A stretch of 12,351 nt of DNA from Chromatiales bacterium. Its GTDB lineage: Bacteria > Pseudomonadota > Gammaproteobacteria > UBA6429 > Thiohalophilaceae. The translations under genes and the position numbers were made by a program. The notes under the pieces are model-generated. The model did not search any database. It saw only the letters and a list, made by a program, of their open reading frames with translations, and had not been told where the DNA came from. Location of the stretch: assembly GCA_027057985.1 (NCBI GenBank), contig JALUTJ010000268.1, positions 1-12,351 of the forward strand, in the 5' to 3' direction. Every line of letters begins with the position of its first letter. Positions within the stretch are counted from its first letter, which is position 1. Below are positions 1 through 7,976 of this stretch, piece by piece.

Positions 1-311
1 GCAAAAAAAGGCACCAGTGCCGATTTGAAAGAGCGCGGCGTGATAATGGCCTGATCATAATGCCTGTCTCGCAATGACTTTCCCAGACGGTAACGTTGTA
101 GCAAGCCAAACTCCCCATGCCCCACAGGCAGATTGATGATATTACGTACTTCTGGCATCCGTGCCAGCACCGGGTTGGACCAGGCTGGAGCCAGTACATC
201 AATCTCAACCGGGTGCGGTCTTTGCTTCAGAGTCTTTAACAGACTCTGCGCCATAACCATGTCGCCCACCCAGGCGGGGCCAGCTAGCAGTATCTGTTCG
301 CTCTTTCTCAC
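1..311 (-). CDS. waaF: ADP-heptose:LPS heptosyltransferase II, N-terminal part (cut by window edge)
   Basis: Glycosyltransferase family 9 enzyme that adds the second L-glycero-D-manno-heptose to the LPS inner core at the cytoplasmic face of the inner membrane, using ADP-heptose. About 103 N-terminal residues are visible. They carry the family hallmarks GPAWVGDMVMAQSL near residues 11-24, the stretch APAWSNPVLARMPEV, and PRSFKSALVPFF at the window edge. All three line up closely with E. coli WaaF as I remember it. The start is a GTG at 309-311. An in-frame TAA twelve bases upstream, which is the stop of the preceding gene, leaves only GTT, ATC and GTG as possible first codons, so GTG is forced. 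No strong ribosome-binding site is visible, and translation is probably coupled to the upstream aldo/keto reductase, which ends 9 bp before. The rest of the gene lies outside the window. Its position downstream of hldE fits the pathway. Confidence 0.93.
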   Translation of the reverse strand, partial: MRKSEQILLAGPAWVGDMVMAQSLLKTLKQRPHPVEIDVLAPAWSNPVLARMPEVRNIINLPVGHGEFGLLQRYRLGKSLRDRHYDQAIITPRSFKSALVPFF

Positions 312-320
312 GATAACAGT

Positions 321-1112
321 TTACCCACAGACCCGGTTAACAATTTCAACATTCTGTTGCAGGTGCGCCGGGTTGATGGTGCCAACTATCGCACTACTTA
401 CACCCGCATGGCTAAAGATATATTCAAAGGCCTGCTCTACCCCGCTACCTCCTGCCGATTTATCGGCATGGCCACTTTGCAGCCCTTTTTTTATGACCAC
501 GCCTTTATTTAATTCATGCGCGCGAGCAATCACCGGGACATCATGGTCGTCACTCAGGTTCAGGGTTGCCATCACCACGTCTGTATTCTCGACAATCCAC
601 ATGCCACCTTCGACCGTCTTGGTGGACATACCATAGGAACGGATCAAGCCCTGTTGTTTGAGTTTATCCAGCTCTTCCAGTGCACCTTCATGTTCGATGA
701 TATGCATATCATCGCCACTGGAATGCACCAGCACCATGTCCAGCACATCCCGCTTTAATCTTGTCAGGCTGCGTTCCACACTCATGCGGGTATGGGCAGC
801 AGAAAAATCAAAACGCGACTGACCGTTTTCAAAAATTTCACCCACCTTGGTCATAATCACCCAGTCATTCGGGTTTTGCATCAACTGTCCCAGCCGTTCT
901 TCGCTATTACCATATGCCGGTGCGGTATCAATGAAGTTAATCCCAAGGTCACGGGCAAGCGCAAGCAGGTCACGTACCTCGTCATCCCCGGGAATGGTAA
1001 ATCCACGCGGGTATTTTACTTCCTGGTCTCGTCCCAGCTTAACGGTTCCCAGTCCCAGCACACTGACATCGATACCGGTTGAGCCCAGTGCACGTTTTTC
1101 TAGTTTTTCCAT
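321..1112 (-). CDS. Aldo/keto reductase family protein
   Basis: Predicted NAD(P)H-dependent oxidoreductase of the aldo/keto reductase superfamily, 263 residues, cytoplasmic, with a (beta/alpha)8 barrel expected. The catalytic tetrad is complete: Asp62 and Tyr67 in FIDTAPAYGNSEERLG, Lys89 in VIMTKVG, and His130 in MVLVHSSG. The C-terminal cofactor-binding region is recognisable in AIVGTINPAHLQQNV (about 241-255). The family reduces aldehydes, ketones or sugars, but the substrate cannot be read from the sequence. The protein is shorter than typical 280-330 residue members, mainly in the loops. Its ATG overlaps the end of the upstream FAD oxidoreductase by 13 bp and is preceded by an AGGA about ten bases upstream, so the two are translationally coupled. 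Lying in an LPS heptose operon suggests a sugar or lipid-related substrate, but that is inference from context only. Confidence 0.88.
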   Translation of the reverse strand: MEKLEKRALGSTGIDVSVLGLGTVKLGRDQEVKYPRGFTIPGDDEVRDLLALARDLGINFIDTAPAYGNSEERLGQLMQNPNDWVIMTKVGEIFENGQSRFDFSAAHTRMSVERSLTRLKRDVLDMVLVHSSGDDMHIIEHEGALEELDKLKQQGLIRSYGMSTKTVEGGMWIVENTDVVMATLNLSDDHDVPVIARAHELNKGVVIKKGLQSGHADKSAGGSGVEQAFEYIFSHAGVSSAIVGTINPAHLQQNVEIVNRVCG

Positions 1113-2305
1113 TTATCTTCTTCCTGCCACGGTAAAGTGGCGATGCTTGCGTTTGTAAAACCATGCAGTGCCTTGACACCGCTTTTGCTCACGTTCTTCT
1201 CTTCGAGCAACTGCATGATATCCGCTGCCAGCCCCGGCGTTAAAGCCAGCTTGGTTGGCCACGCGGTAATAATATGATCTTCTTCCATGCAAAACGAACT
1301 GGCCGGGCGTGAACCATCGGCCTGTTTCACCTCGGCACGGTTAATCCATAAGGTTGCCCACCGCAGCACTGAAATATCCAGCCAGGGCATCAGGCTATGC
1401 AGTTCTTTTTTTGCTTTTTGAATCTGTTCCTGCTCACTACGCTGTACACCTTCTTCAGCCAGTTGCCCTCCAAGGTACCAGACGATATTACCTTTATCAT
1501 CCTCATGGCTGGTGATGGTGATTCTTGGATTGGAACTGGCTCCCAGACAATGGGCATAAATTTTTTCCGGCAGGCCACCGCGTACCATGACCATCTGTAA
1601 CGGTCTTACCTGCATTTCCGGCTGTTGCCGTCCCAGCATTTGCAACAGAGCTGCATTGCCCTCACCCGCAGTCAATATGGTTTGCTGGCAGCTTATCTGC
1701 CAGCGAGTTCCGTTGTTATCTGTCACTTCCATGTTCTGAGGTGAAAACTGATGCAGCGAGCTATATTGCAGCGTGGCTTCAAGGTTGGGCTCTGCCAGGG
1801 CAAGAATGATGCTTCCGGCATCCAGTACTGGCTCATCCAGCCGGTAAACCTTGCCATGGAATTTTTTATGCCGGAACAGCGCCGGGTACTGATCTTTTTT
1901 TAATAACTGCATGCGACCGCGTACGATACGGCTGGTGAAAAAACCGGCAAGGCGAGAAATCAGCCCGGGCGTTGACCACATATACTGGTACTCCGATAGC
2001 ACCTTTACCTCTTGCAGATCGACTTCACCCCGACCCTGCAGGCAGTCACGCCAGATACGTGGCATATCGAAAATGGATTCAGAAGAGGCGGTCAGCTTAC
2101 CGGTCAGCGCATACTTGGTACCACCGTGGATAATGCCCTGCGAAAAGCGGGTCTGGCCAGCACCGAGGGCATTTTTTTCCAGCAACAGGGTCTGGTAACC
2201 GGCCTGGCGCAGCCGTGACAGTAACCACAATCCAGCCACACCACCGCCAAAAATCACGATATCAACATCAAGCCGGTTATTATTCTCTGTTGACTGATTC
2301 ATCAT
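1100..2305 (-). CDS. FAD-dependent oxidoreductase, DAO family
   Basis: Predicted flavoenzyme of the D-amino-acid oxidase/glycerol-3-phosphate dehydrogenase fold class, 401 residues. The N-terminus shows a Rossmann beta-alpha-beta: DIVIFGGGVAGLWLLSRL (residues 15-32, with Gly20, Gly22 and Gly25), then Glu43 at the end of strand two for the ribose hydroxyls. GAGQTRFSQGIIHGG follows (48-62), a segment that in this family contacts FAD. LTAGEGN (211-217) is the second flavin-contact motif. There is no signal peptide or membrane segment. The substrate is not recognisable; the sequence does not match a standard glycerol-3-phosphate dehydrogenase closely enough to name it. It lies 38 bp after hldE and overlaps the following aldo/keto reductase by 13 bp, so the two probably act together. 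The start is a double ATG (Met-Met) without a clear ribosome-binding site, and either Met could be used. Confidence 0.82.
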   Translation of the reverse strand: MMNQSTENNNRLDVDIVIFGGGVAGLWLLSRLRQAGYQTLLLEKNALGAGQTRFSQGIIHGGTKYALTGKLTASSESIFDMPRIWRDCLQGRGEVDLQEVKVLSEYQYMWSTPGLISRLAGFFTSRIVRGRMQLLKKDQYPALFRHKKFHGKVYRLDEPVLDAGSIILALAEPNLEATLQYSSLHQFSPQNMEVTDNNGTRWQISCQQTILTAGEGNAALLQMLGRQQPEMQVRPLQMVMVRGGLPEKIYAHCLGASSNPRITITSHEDDKGNIVWYLGGQLAEEGVQRSEQEQIQKAKKELHSLMPWLDISVLRWATLWINRAEVKQADGSRPASSFCMEEDHIITAWPTKLALTPGLAADIMQLLEEKNVSKSGVKALHGFTNASIATLPWQEEDKWKN

Positions 2306-2343
2306 TGTATTGTGGCGAAAGGCCCGGCTAATCTGCCTGTTAC

Positions 2344-3792
2344 TCAGTTTTTATTTTTAAATTTCTTTTCCGACTCACGAATGGTGCTGATAATGCCCGT
2401 GGTTGAAACCCCATCAATATAGGTCAGTACCTTAACCTCGCCTCCTGCTTCACGTACGCAGTCTCCCCCCGGGATTTTGTCGGGATCATTGTCTCCGCCT
2501 TTGACCAGGATATCCGGTTGCAGACGACAGATCTGACGGGTGGGGGTGTCCTCGTAAAAAGGCACCACCCAGTCCACACACTCCAGTGCCGCCAGCATGC
2601 GCATGCGTTTTTCCAGAGTATTTACAGGACGCTCTTCGCCCTTGAGACGACGAACCGAATCATCATCATTTACCGCGACGATAAGACGATCACCCAGCTC
2701 ACCGGCCTGCTCAAGATAAGCGACATGCCCGGCATGCAGAATATCGAAACAGCCATTGGTCATGACCACGCTTTCCCCGTGTTCGTGAGCTTCCTGCACC
2801 AGTTTAAGCAAGGTATCTTCATCCACCACGCCACGCTGGATAGCGTGTTGTTCACGAATGGCACGACGCAGCTCATCCATGCTGACCGTGGCCGTACCCA
2901 GCTTACTGACGACGATGCCCGCAGCAAGGTTGGCCAGTGCAGTGGCATCGGCCAGTGTTTCTCCCGCGGCCAGTGCCGCCGCCAGTACCGAGATCACGGT
3001 ATCGCCGGCACCGGTAACATCAAACACTTCCCGCGCCCGGGTCGGCAGGTGCACCGCTGGCATATCTTTTTGTAATAGTGTCATGCCGCGTTCACTGCGG
3101 GTAATCAATAAAGCCTGTAAATCCAGCTCCTGCATCAGTGCCTGGCCGCGAGAAACAATGTCCTCATCATCGGTACAACTCCCGACTACACCTTCGAACT
3201 CGTGCATATTCGGGGTAATCAGGGTCGCACCCCGGTAACGGGAAAAATCGGTACCCTTGGGATCCACCAGTACTGGAGTATTGTGCTTGCACGCCTGCTG
3301 GATATAGGCCTGCACCTGTTCGAGTGTGCCCTTGCCATAATCGGATAGCACCACCACACCCGCATTATCGAGTTGTTGCGAAAAAGTTTTTAGAAGGTTA
3401 TCAGCCTGTTGCCCGGCAAAGCCATCTTCAAAATCAAGACGAATCAATTGCTGGTGCCGACTTAAGACACGTAACTTGGTAATGGTCGCCACACCGGGTA
3501 GCTTGTCGAAGTAACAGTTAATGCCTTCCGCCTGCAGCAGCTTTTCCAGTGCCGAGCAGGGTTCATCATCACCGGTATAACCCAGCAGTGACACCTTGCC
3601 ACCCAGGGCCGCGATATTAAGAGCAACATTACCGGCACCCCCGGCGCGTTCTTCGGACTCACCCACGCGCACCACCGGCACCGGTGCTTCGGGCGAAATA
3701 CGCGAAGTATCACCGTGCCAGTAACGGTCCAGCATCAGATCACCCACGACCAGCACACTGGCAGAGGACAGGGATGGTAATTCAATCTTCAT
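2344..3792 (-). CDS. hldE: Bifunctional heptose-7-phosphate kinase / heptose-1-phosphate adenylyltransferase
   Basis: Makes ADP-D-glycero-beta-D-manno-heptose, the precursor of LPS inner-core heptose. The N-terminal ribokinase/PfkB domain (about 1-315) phosphorylates heptose-7-phosphate at C1, and the C-terminal nucleotidyltransferase domain (about 340-475) attaches AMP. Kinase signatures are [15 protein letters not shown] (51-65) and DVTGAGDT (258-265), with Asp264 as the expected catalytic base. The transferase has [16 protein letters not shown] (345-360), with the HxGH motif as HAGH at 353-356, and GVSTTGII near the C-terminus (461-468). At 482 residues it is close to the E. coli enzyme (about 477). 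The ATG lies 2 bp after the stop of the zinc-finger gene and has only a weak ribosome-binding site, which implies translational coupling. The single gene carries both activities, as in E. coli, rather than split hldA/hldC. Confidence 0.96.
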   Translation of the reverse strand: MKIELPSLSSASVLVVGDLMLDRYWHGDTSRISPEAPVPVVRVGESEERAGGAGNVALNIAALGGKVSLLGYTGDDEPCSALEKLLQAEGINCYFDKLPGVATITKLRVLSRHQQLIRLDFEDGFAGQQADNLLKTFSQQLDNAGVVVLSDYGKGTLEQVQAYIQQACKHNTPVLVDPKGTDFSRYRGATLITPNMHEFEGVVGSCTDDEDIVSRGQALMQELDLQALLITRSERGMTLLQKDMPAVHLPTRAREVFDVTGAGDTVISVLAAALAAGETLADATALANLAAGIVVSKLGTATVSMDELRRAIREQHAIQRGVVDEDTLLKLVQEAHEHGESVVMTNGCFDILHAGHVAYLEQAGELGDRLIVAVNDDDSVRRLKGEERPVNTLEKRMRMLAALECVDWVVPFYEDTPTRQICRLQPDILVKGGDNDPDKIPGGDCVREAGGEVKVLTYIDGVSTTGIISTIRESEKKFKNKN

Positions 3793-3794
3793 GC

Positions 3795-4004
3795 TTAGCG
3801 ATCTTTAAGAATATAAACCGCACCGCAGTAAGGGCAACGTGCTTCACCGCTTTCTTCAATCGGCAGATACACCCGGGGATGGGAATTCCATAATGTCATG
3901 TTCGGCATCGGGCAGTGCAGGGGTAAGTCCTTGCGTGTAACCTCGTAGCGTTTGACCGCGTTTGACTGTAACGGTTTTGTGTTTGCATTAACCACTTGTG
4001 CCAT
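3795..4004 (-). CDS. CHCC-type zinc-finger domain protein
   Basis: A 69-residue protein with the zf-CHCC pattern, the zinc-binding fold also found in the mitochondrial complex I subunit NDUFS6. The likely ligands are Cys31, His42, Cys57 and Cys60, in [20 protein letters not shown] (29-48) and [10 protein letters not shown] (55-64). The first 25 residues are polar and probably flexible. The role of the free-standing bacterial form is not established as far as I know. The start is supported by a good purine-rich ribosome-binding site, AAGGGGAAAG, a few bases upstream. It lies 34 bp after ilvE and 2 bp before hldE. I recall small zinc-finger genes of this type near ilvE and LPS genes in other gammaproteobacteria, which suggests a conserved neighbourhood rather than a chance insertion. 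Confidence 0.88.
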   Translation of the reverse strand: MAQVVNANTKPLQSNAVKRYEVTRKDLPLHCPMPNMTLWNSHPRVYLPIEESGEARCPYCGAVYILKDR

Positions 4005-4038
4005 TGACTCTTTCCCCTTTATCTTGCCTTATTGATTT

Positions 4039-4962
4039 TTATTTTACCTGGGTTAACCAGTCCATGTGCTCGGCAACACGACCATGAACCAGATCAAAGT
4101 ATTTCTTCTGTAGCTTTTCGGTAATCGGCCCGCGTGCCCCGCTGCCAATCTGACGGCCATCGAGTTCACGAATCGGCGTTACCTCGGCCGCGGTACCGGT
4201 AAAGAAGGCTTCATCTGCAACATAAACTTCATCACGAGTAATGCGTTTTTCGCGTACCTCATAGCCAAATTCTTCGGCCAGGGTAACGATGGTCTCACGG
4301 GTAATGCCTTCAAGTGCCGAGGTCAGATCCGGGGTATAGATAATGCCATTGCGAACGATAAAGATATTCTCACCGCTGCCCTCGGCAACGAAACCGTCCA
4401 CATCCAGCAACAGTGCCTCATCATAACCATCACGCAGGGCTTCCTGTAATGCCAGTGTCGAGTTCATATAGTTGCCATTGGCTTTCGCCTTGCACATGGT
4501 GATATTGACATGGTGGCGGGTATAGGAAGAGGTGCGGATACGAATCCCCTGCTCCAGTGCTTCGGCACCAAGATAGGCACCCCACTCCCAGCCCGCGACC
4601 ATGACATGCACCTTCAGGTTATCTGCTCGCAGGCCAATGCCTTCGGAACCAAAGAAACACATTGGACGCAGGTAGGCCGAATCGAGATTATTCTCACGCA
4701 CGATCTGCTTCTGCACCTCGTTAAGCGTGTCCTTATCGTAAGGAATATTCATGCCCAGGATATGCGCTGATCGGAACAGGCGGTCGGTGTGGTCCTGAAG
4801 GCGGAAAATGGCGGTTCCCTGATCGGCATGATAGGCCCGCACCCCCTCGAATACCCCGGTACCATAGTGCAGGGTATGGGTCAGCACGTGCACTTTCGCC
4901 TCGCGCCAGGGCACCATCTCACCATCGAGCCAAATTAAACCATCTCGGTCAGCCATCGACAT
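4039..4962 (-). CDS. ilvE: Branched-chain amino acid aminotransferase
   Basis: PLP-dependent class IV aminotransferase that interconverts valine, leucine and isoleucine with their 2-oxo acids using glutamate/2-oxoglutarate. It has 307 residues, against about 309 in E. coli. Landmarks are HTLHYGTGVFEGVRAY (29-44), the Schiff-base lysine Lys160 in CKAKANGNYMNS, DGFVAEGSGENIF (189-201), ITRETI (220-225), and EAFFTGTAAEVTPI (251-264), the phosphate-binding and substrate region. The ATG shares one base with the glnE stop (TAATG), and a GGAGAAAG stretch lies just upstream. A second in-frame ATG two codons later (Met3) is possible but less well placed. Overlap with glnE puts a glutamate-consuming transaminase in the same transcript as the regulator of glutamine synthetase. 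D-amino-acid aminotransferase and ADC lyase are less likely given the strong IlvE-type motifs. Confidence 0.95.
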   Translation of the reverse strand: MSMADRDGLIWLDGEMVPWREAKVHVLTHTLHYGTGVFEGVRAYHADQGTAIFRLQDHTDRLFRSAHILGMNIPYDKDTLNEVQKQIVRENNLDSAYLRPMCFFGSEGIGLRADNLKVHVMVAGWEWGAYLGAEALEQGIRIRTSSYTRHHVNITMCKAKANGNYMNSTLALQEALRDGYDEALLLDVDGFVAEGSGENIFIVRNGIIYTPDLTSALEGITRETIVTLAEEFGYEVREKRITRDEVYVADEAFFTGTAAEVTPIRELDGRQIGSGARGPITEKLQKKYFDLVHGRVAEHMDWLTQVK

Positions 4963-7886
4963 TATTCTTTCTCCACTTCATTTTTGTTTTCCAGCCAGCT
5001 CTGCCATATTTGCTGAACGGCTGTCGATAATTCACGGTATTCTTCAGCATCCACCAGTCTGGATTGTTCCTGAAGCGCCATTTTATGCAATCTGGCACGA
5101 AAAGTCCGGTAAGCTTCACTTAATATTTCAGCCTCTTGCTGCTGCAGATATCCTGCGGCGGCAAGTGATTTTAGCAGGTTGATATTATCGGTATAGGCCA
5201 GTAAATCCGGCGTATCCTTTGCCCATGCCAGAACCCCGTATTGCACCATAAATTCGATATCAACGATACCTCCACGGCCCTGTTTCAAATCAAACTGGCC
5301 ACTTTTTTCCCTGCACAACGACTCGCGCATCTTCTGGCGCATCGCCAGCACTTCTTTTCTCAGCGTGGGCAGGTCTCGTGGCTGGCTCAGTATCGCTCGA
5401 CGAATCTCCGCAAACTGTGCCGCCACCTCGGGATCGCCGGCCACCACCCGTGCCCGCACCAGGGCCTGGTGTTCCCATAGCCAGGCCTTGTTGAGCTGGT
5501 AATCGCGGTAAGCCCCGAGATTGGTGACCAGCAGGCCGGATGCCCCGTCTGGCCGCAGACGCATATCGGCTTCGTACAGCACCCCGGCCGGGGTATGGGT
5601 GGTCAAAAGGTGAATAATACGCTGCCCCAGTCGGGCAAAGAACACCGGCACCAGCAGGGGGCGCTGCCCCGCGTTTTCATCGGCCATGGTTTCCTGATGC
5701 AGGTTGTCACAACCATGCAGGAACACCATGTCCAGGTCCGAGCTATAACCCAGCTCATAGCCACCCAGCTTGCCATAACCGACGATCACGAACCCCTTGT
5801 CCTGTCCCGACGCGCACTGCGGCACACCATGGCGACCAGCAAGGTGCTGCCAGGCCTGCTCCAGCGCCTCGCTCAGAACGACCTCGGCAATCCAGGTGAG
5901 GTGATCACTCACTTTCATCAAAGGTAGCGCCTCGGCGATATCAGCTGCTGCCACCCGCAGTACGTTGGACTGCTTGAAATGACGCAGAACATCCATTGCC
6001 TGCTCGACATCACTGCGATCCACCTGTGACATGCGCTGGCGCATATCTTCTTCCAGCGCAGACCTGTCCGGGGGCTGGTAAAGATTACGCGGATCCATCA
6101 ACTCGTCCAGCAACAGAGGATATTGCTGCAGGTAACGGGCAATCCACGGGCTTGCTGAACACAGCTTGATCAGCTGTGACAGTACCATGGGATTTTCCAG
6201 CAACAGGGCAAGGTAAACAGAGCGCTGGGCAATATGCGAAACCAGTGCCAGCACCCGCTCGAAAGTCACATCGACATTATCGGCCTGTTGCAGCGCACCA
6301 AGCAGCAATGGCATCAGCCTGTCCAGCCGAGTCTGGGCCTGCCGGCTCAACGCGGCATACTGGCGACTACCGTGCAGGATCTGCAGCTGGCGCATGGCCG
6401 AGCTCGGATCGACAAACCCCTTTGCTTTTAATAACTGTTCGGCATGGGCTGCATCTAGCTTGTTATACCAGAGTGCCTCGAACTGCTGGATCTCGGTTTG
6501 CTGATCCTGACCAGCTTCAGCCTGTGCCGGCTCATCGGCCTGCGGTGCCACAAAAACCTGCTCAAAATGCGCAGCCACGTTTTCGCGATGTCGGTTGAGC
6601 TCGGCAAAATAGCTCTCCCAGTCATCAAATCCCATGGCGAAAGCCAGGCGCAGGCGACCGGTCTCATCTTCCGGCAGCAAATGAGTCTGCTTGTCCTGAT
6701 AGCCCTGGATACGGTGCTCGGAATTGCGCAAAAAGACATAGGCAGCCAGTAATTCTTCTACCACGAAATCGGGCAATAGCTTTTTCTCTGCCAGCCGTGG
6801 CAAAATCACCTGCAGCCGTCGATCCTGTAGATCATAATCGCGACCTCCGCGGATAAGCTGAAACACCTGGGCAATAAACTCGATCTCGCGGATCCCGCCG
6901 GCTCCAAGCTTGACGTTGTTTTCCATGCCCTTGCGTTTGACTTCCTGCGCGATCATGGCCTTGAGTTCTCGCAGTGACTCGTAGGCGCCGTAGTCGAGGT
7001 AACGCCGGTAAACGAAAGGTCGCAGCCGCTTAAGCAGTTCCTCGCCCTGCTCATAGTCGCCGCCAACCACTCGCACTTTGACCATGGCATAGCGTTCCCA
7101 GCTACGACCATGCACCTGGTAATAATTTTCCATGCTGTTAAAGCTGGCGACCAGCGGCCCGCCCTTGCCAAAAGGCCGCAGGCGCATATCTACCCGGAAG
7201 ACAAAGCCATCGGCCGTCTGCTGATCCAGCGCCTGGATCAGTTTCTTCGCCAGGCGGGTGAAAAACTCGGAATTCATCATTTCCTTTTTCCCGCCTTCGA
7301 CCTGGCCTTCCTCGGCAAAGGTAAAAATCAGGTCGATATCGGAGGAGACATTCAGTTCCCAGGCACCCAGCTTGCCCATGCCCAGTACTACCAGTTGCTG
7401 CGGCTCGCCCTGTGCATTTCGGGGGGTGCCATACTCGGCGCCAAGCCACTGGTAAAGTTGCCAAAGGGCAAAGTTGATACTGGTTTCGGCCAGCGCCGAG
7501 AGATCAGCCATGGTTTCCTGCAGATCGGCCCAGCCAGCGATATCCCGCCACAGAATACGCAGCATCTGTCGCTGTCGAAACCGGCGTAGATGTCGAAACA
7601 GGGCTGTTTCATCAGCAATATCCGCTTCGATAGCGTGGGAAAAATCATTTGAGGACAGGGATTTTTGTAATTCACCACTTGCCACAAGCGCCTGCAACAT
7701 ATCAGGATGACGCACGCAGCTTTGCATCACGAACTCGGAACTGGCCCAGACCCGGGGCAACATGGCCTGGATGTCTGCCGGAAAAGAGGAAAAATCAACC
7801 CCCTCGGTGAGAAGGTGCTCCCATTGCTGCTCGACGGGCTGTTGTAACTGCGCCGGCAGTTGTTTGATTGCATCCATTATGTGCAT
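4962..7886 (-). CDS. glnE: Bifunctional glutamine synthetase adenylyltransferase/deadenylyltransferase
   Basis: Controls glutamine synthetase by attaching AMP to, or removing it from, a tyrosine on each subunit, in response to PII and glutamine. At 974 residues it is slightly longer than the E. coli protein (about 946). Two nucleotidyltransferase domains are visible. The N-terminal deadenylylase has GMGKLGAWELNVSSDIDLIF (169-188) and DMRLRPFGKGG (233-243). The C-terminal adenylylase has GYGKLGGYELGYSSDLDMVF (703-722) and DMRLRPDGASG (774-784). Both Asp-x-Asp metal motifs (DID, DLD) are intact. GAGGIREIEF (328-337) and RGGIVDIEF mark the helical regions after each domain. Residues about 449-468 form a Gln/Ala/Glu-rich linker. 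The start could be Met1 or Met4; neither has a good ribosome-binding site. It is the first gene of the minus-strand run, divergent from the iron permease. Confidence 0.96.
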   Translation of the reverse strand: MHIMDAIKQLPAQLQQPVEQQWEHLLTEGVDFSSFPADIQAMLPRVWASSEFVMQSCVRHPDMLQALVASGELQKSLSSNDFSHAIEADIADETALFRHLRRFRQRQMLRILWRDIAGWADLQETMADLSALAETSINFALWQLYQWLGAEYGTPRNAQGEPQQLVVLGMGKLGAWELNVSSDIDLIFTFAEEGQVEGGKKEMMNSEFFTRLAKKLIQALDQQTADGFVFRVDMRLRPFGKGGPLVASFNSMENYYQVHGRSWERYAMVKVRVVGGDYEQGEELLKRLRPFVYRRYLDYGAYESLRELKAMIAQEVKRKGMENNVKLGAGGIREIEFIAQVFQLIRGGRDYDLQDRRLQVILPRLAEKKLLPDFVVEELLAAYVFLRNSEHRIQGYQDKQTHLLPEDETGRLRLAFAMGFDDWESYFAELNRHRENVAAHFEQVFVAPQADEPAQAEAGQDQQTEIQQFEALWYNKLDAAHAEQLLKAKGFVDPSSAMRQLQILHGSRQYAALSRQAQTRLDRLMPLLLGALQQADNVDVTFERVLALVSHIAQRSVYLALLLENPMVLSQLIKLCSASPWIARYLQQYPLLLDELMDPRNLYQPPDRSALEEDMRQRMSQVDRSDVEQAMDVLRHFKQSNVLRVAAADIAEALPLMKVSDHLTWIAEVVLSEALEQAWQHLAGRHGVPQCASGQDKGFVIVGYGKLGGYELGYSSDLDMVFLHGCDNLHQETMADENAGQRPLLVPVFFARLGQRIIHLLTTHTPAGVLYEADMRLRPDGASGLLVTNLGAYRDYQLNKAWLWEHQALVRARVVAGDPEVAAQFAEIRRAILSQPRDLPTLRKEVLAMRQKMRESLCREKSGQFDLKQGRGGIVDIEFMVQYGVLAWAKDTPDLLAYTDNINLLKSLAAAGYLQQQEAEILSEAYRTFRARLHKMALQEQSRLVDAEEYRELSTAVQQIWQSWLENKNEVEKE

Positions 7887-7904
7887 CTTTTAAGCATACC
7901 ACCA

Positions 7905-7934
7905 TTGACGTAGCAGAATATAACTCTATATAAT
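7905..7934 (+). promoter_or_regulatory. Predicted sigma70 promoter of the cytochrome c/FTR1 gene
   Basis: TTGACG (7905-7910) matches the -35 consensus at five of six positions. TATAAT (7929-7934) is a perfect -10. The spacer is 18 bp. Transcription would start near 7941, about 35 bases before the ATG at 7977. An AGGA (7965-7968) at good spacing is the ribosome-binding site. I found no equally convincing promoter for the divergent glnE gene in the same 90-bp region. Confidence 0.7.
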
Positions 7935-7944
7935 AATCATTCTC
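7926..7944 (+). promoter_or_regulatory. Fur-box-like operator overlapping the -10
   Basis: The 19 bp CTATATAATAATCATTCTC matches the classic 19-bp Fur consensus (GATAATGATAATCATTATC) at 13 of 19 positions. The right-hand thirteen bases (7932-7944) match at 11 of 13, and further AT-rich ATTCTCATTT-type sequence extends beyond. It covers the -10 and the predicted start site of the iron permease promoter, the usual place for iron-dependent repression. The downstream gene's function makes the call much more plausible than the score alone would. It may also affect the divergent glnE promoter. Confidence 0.65.
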
Positions 7945-7976
7945 ATTTAGATTTGTAATTTAGCAGGAATCTCAGT

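Noticed and set aside
133..636. Plus-strand open frame of 167 codons
   Set aside because: It lies antisense to waaF and the aldo/keto reductase, both strongly supported, and has no recognisable domain.
7110..7589. Plus-strand open frame of 159 codons
   Set aside because: It is antisense to the first nucleotidyltransferase domain of glnE and is a shadow of its codon bias.
7887..7976. A specific sigma70 promoter for glnE on the minus strand
   Set aside because: Several AT-rich -10-like hexamers exist but none has a -35 better than about three of six matches at normal spacing, so I could not choose one.
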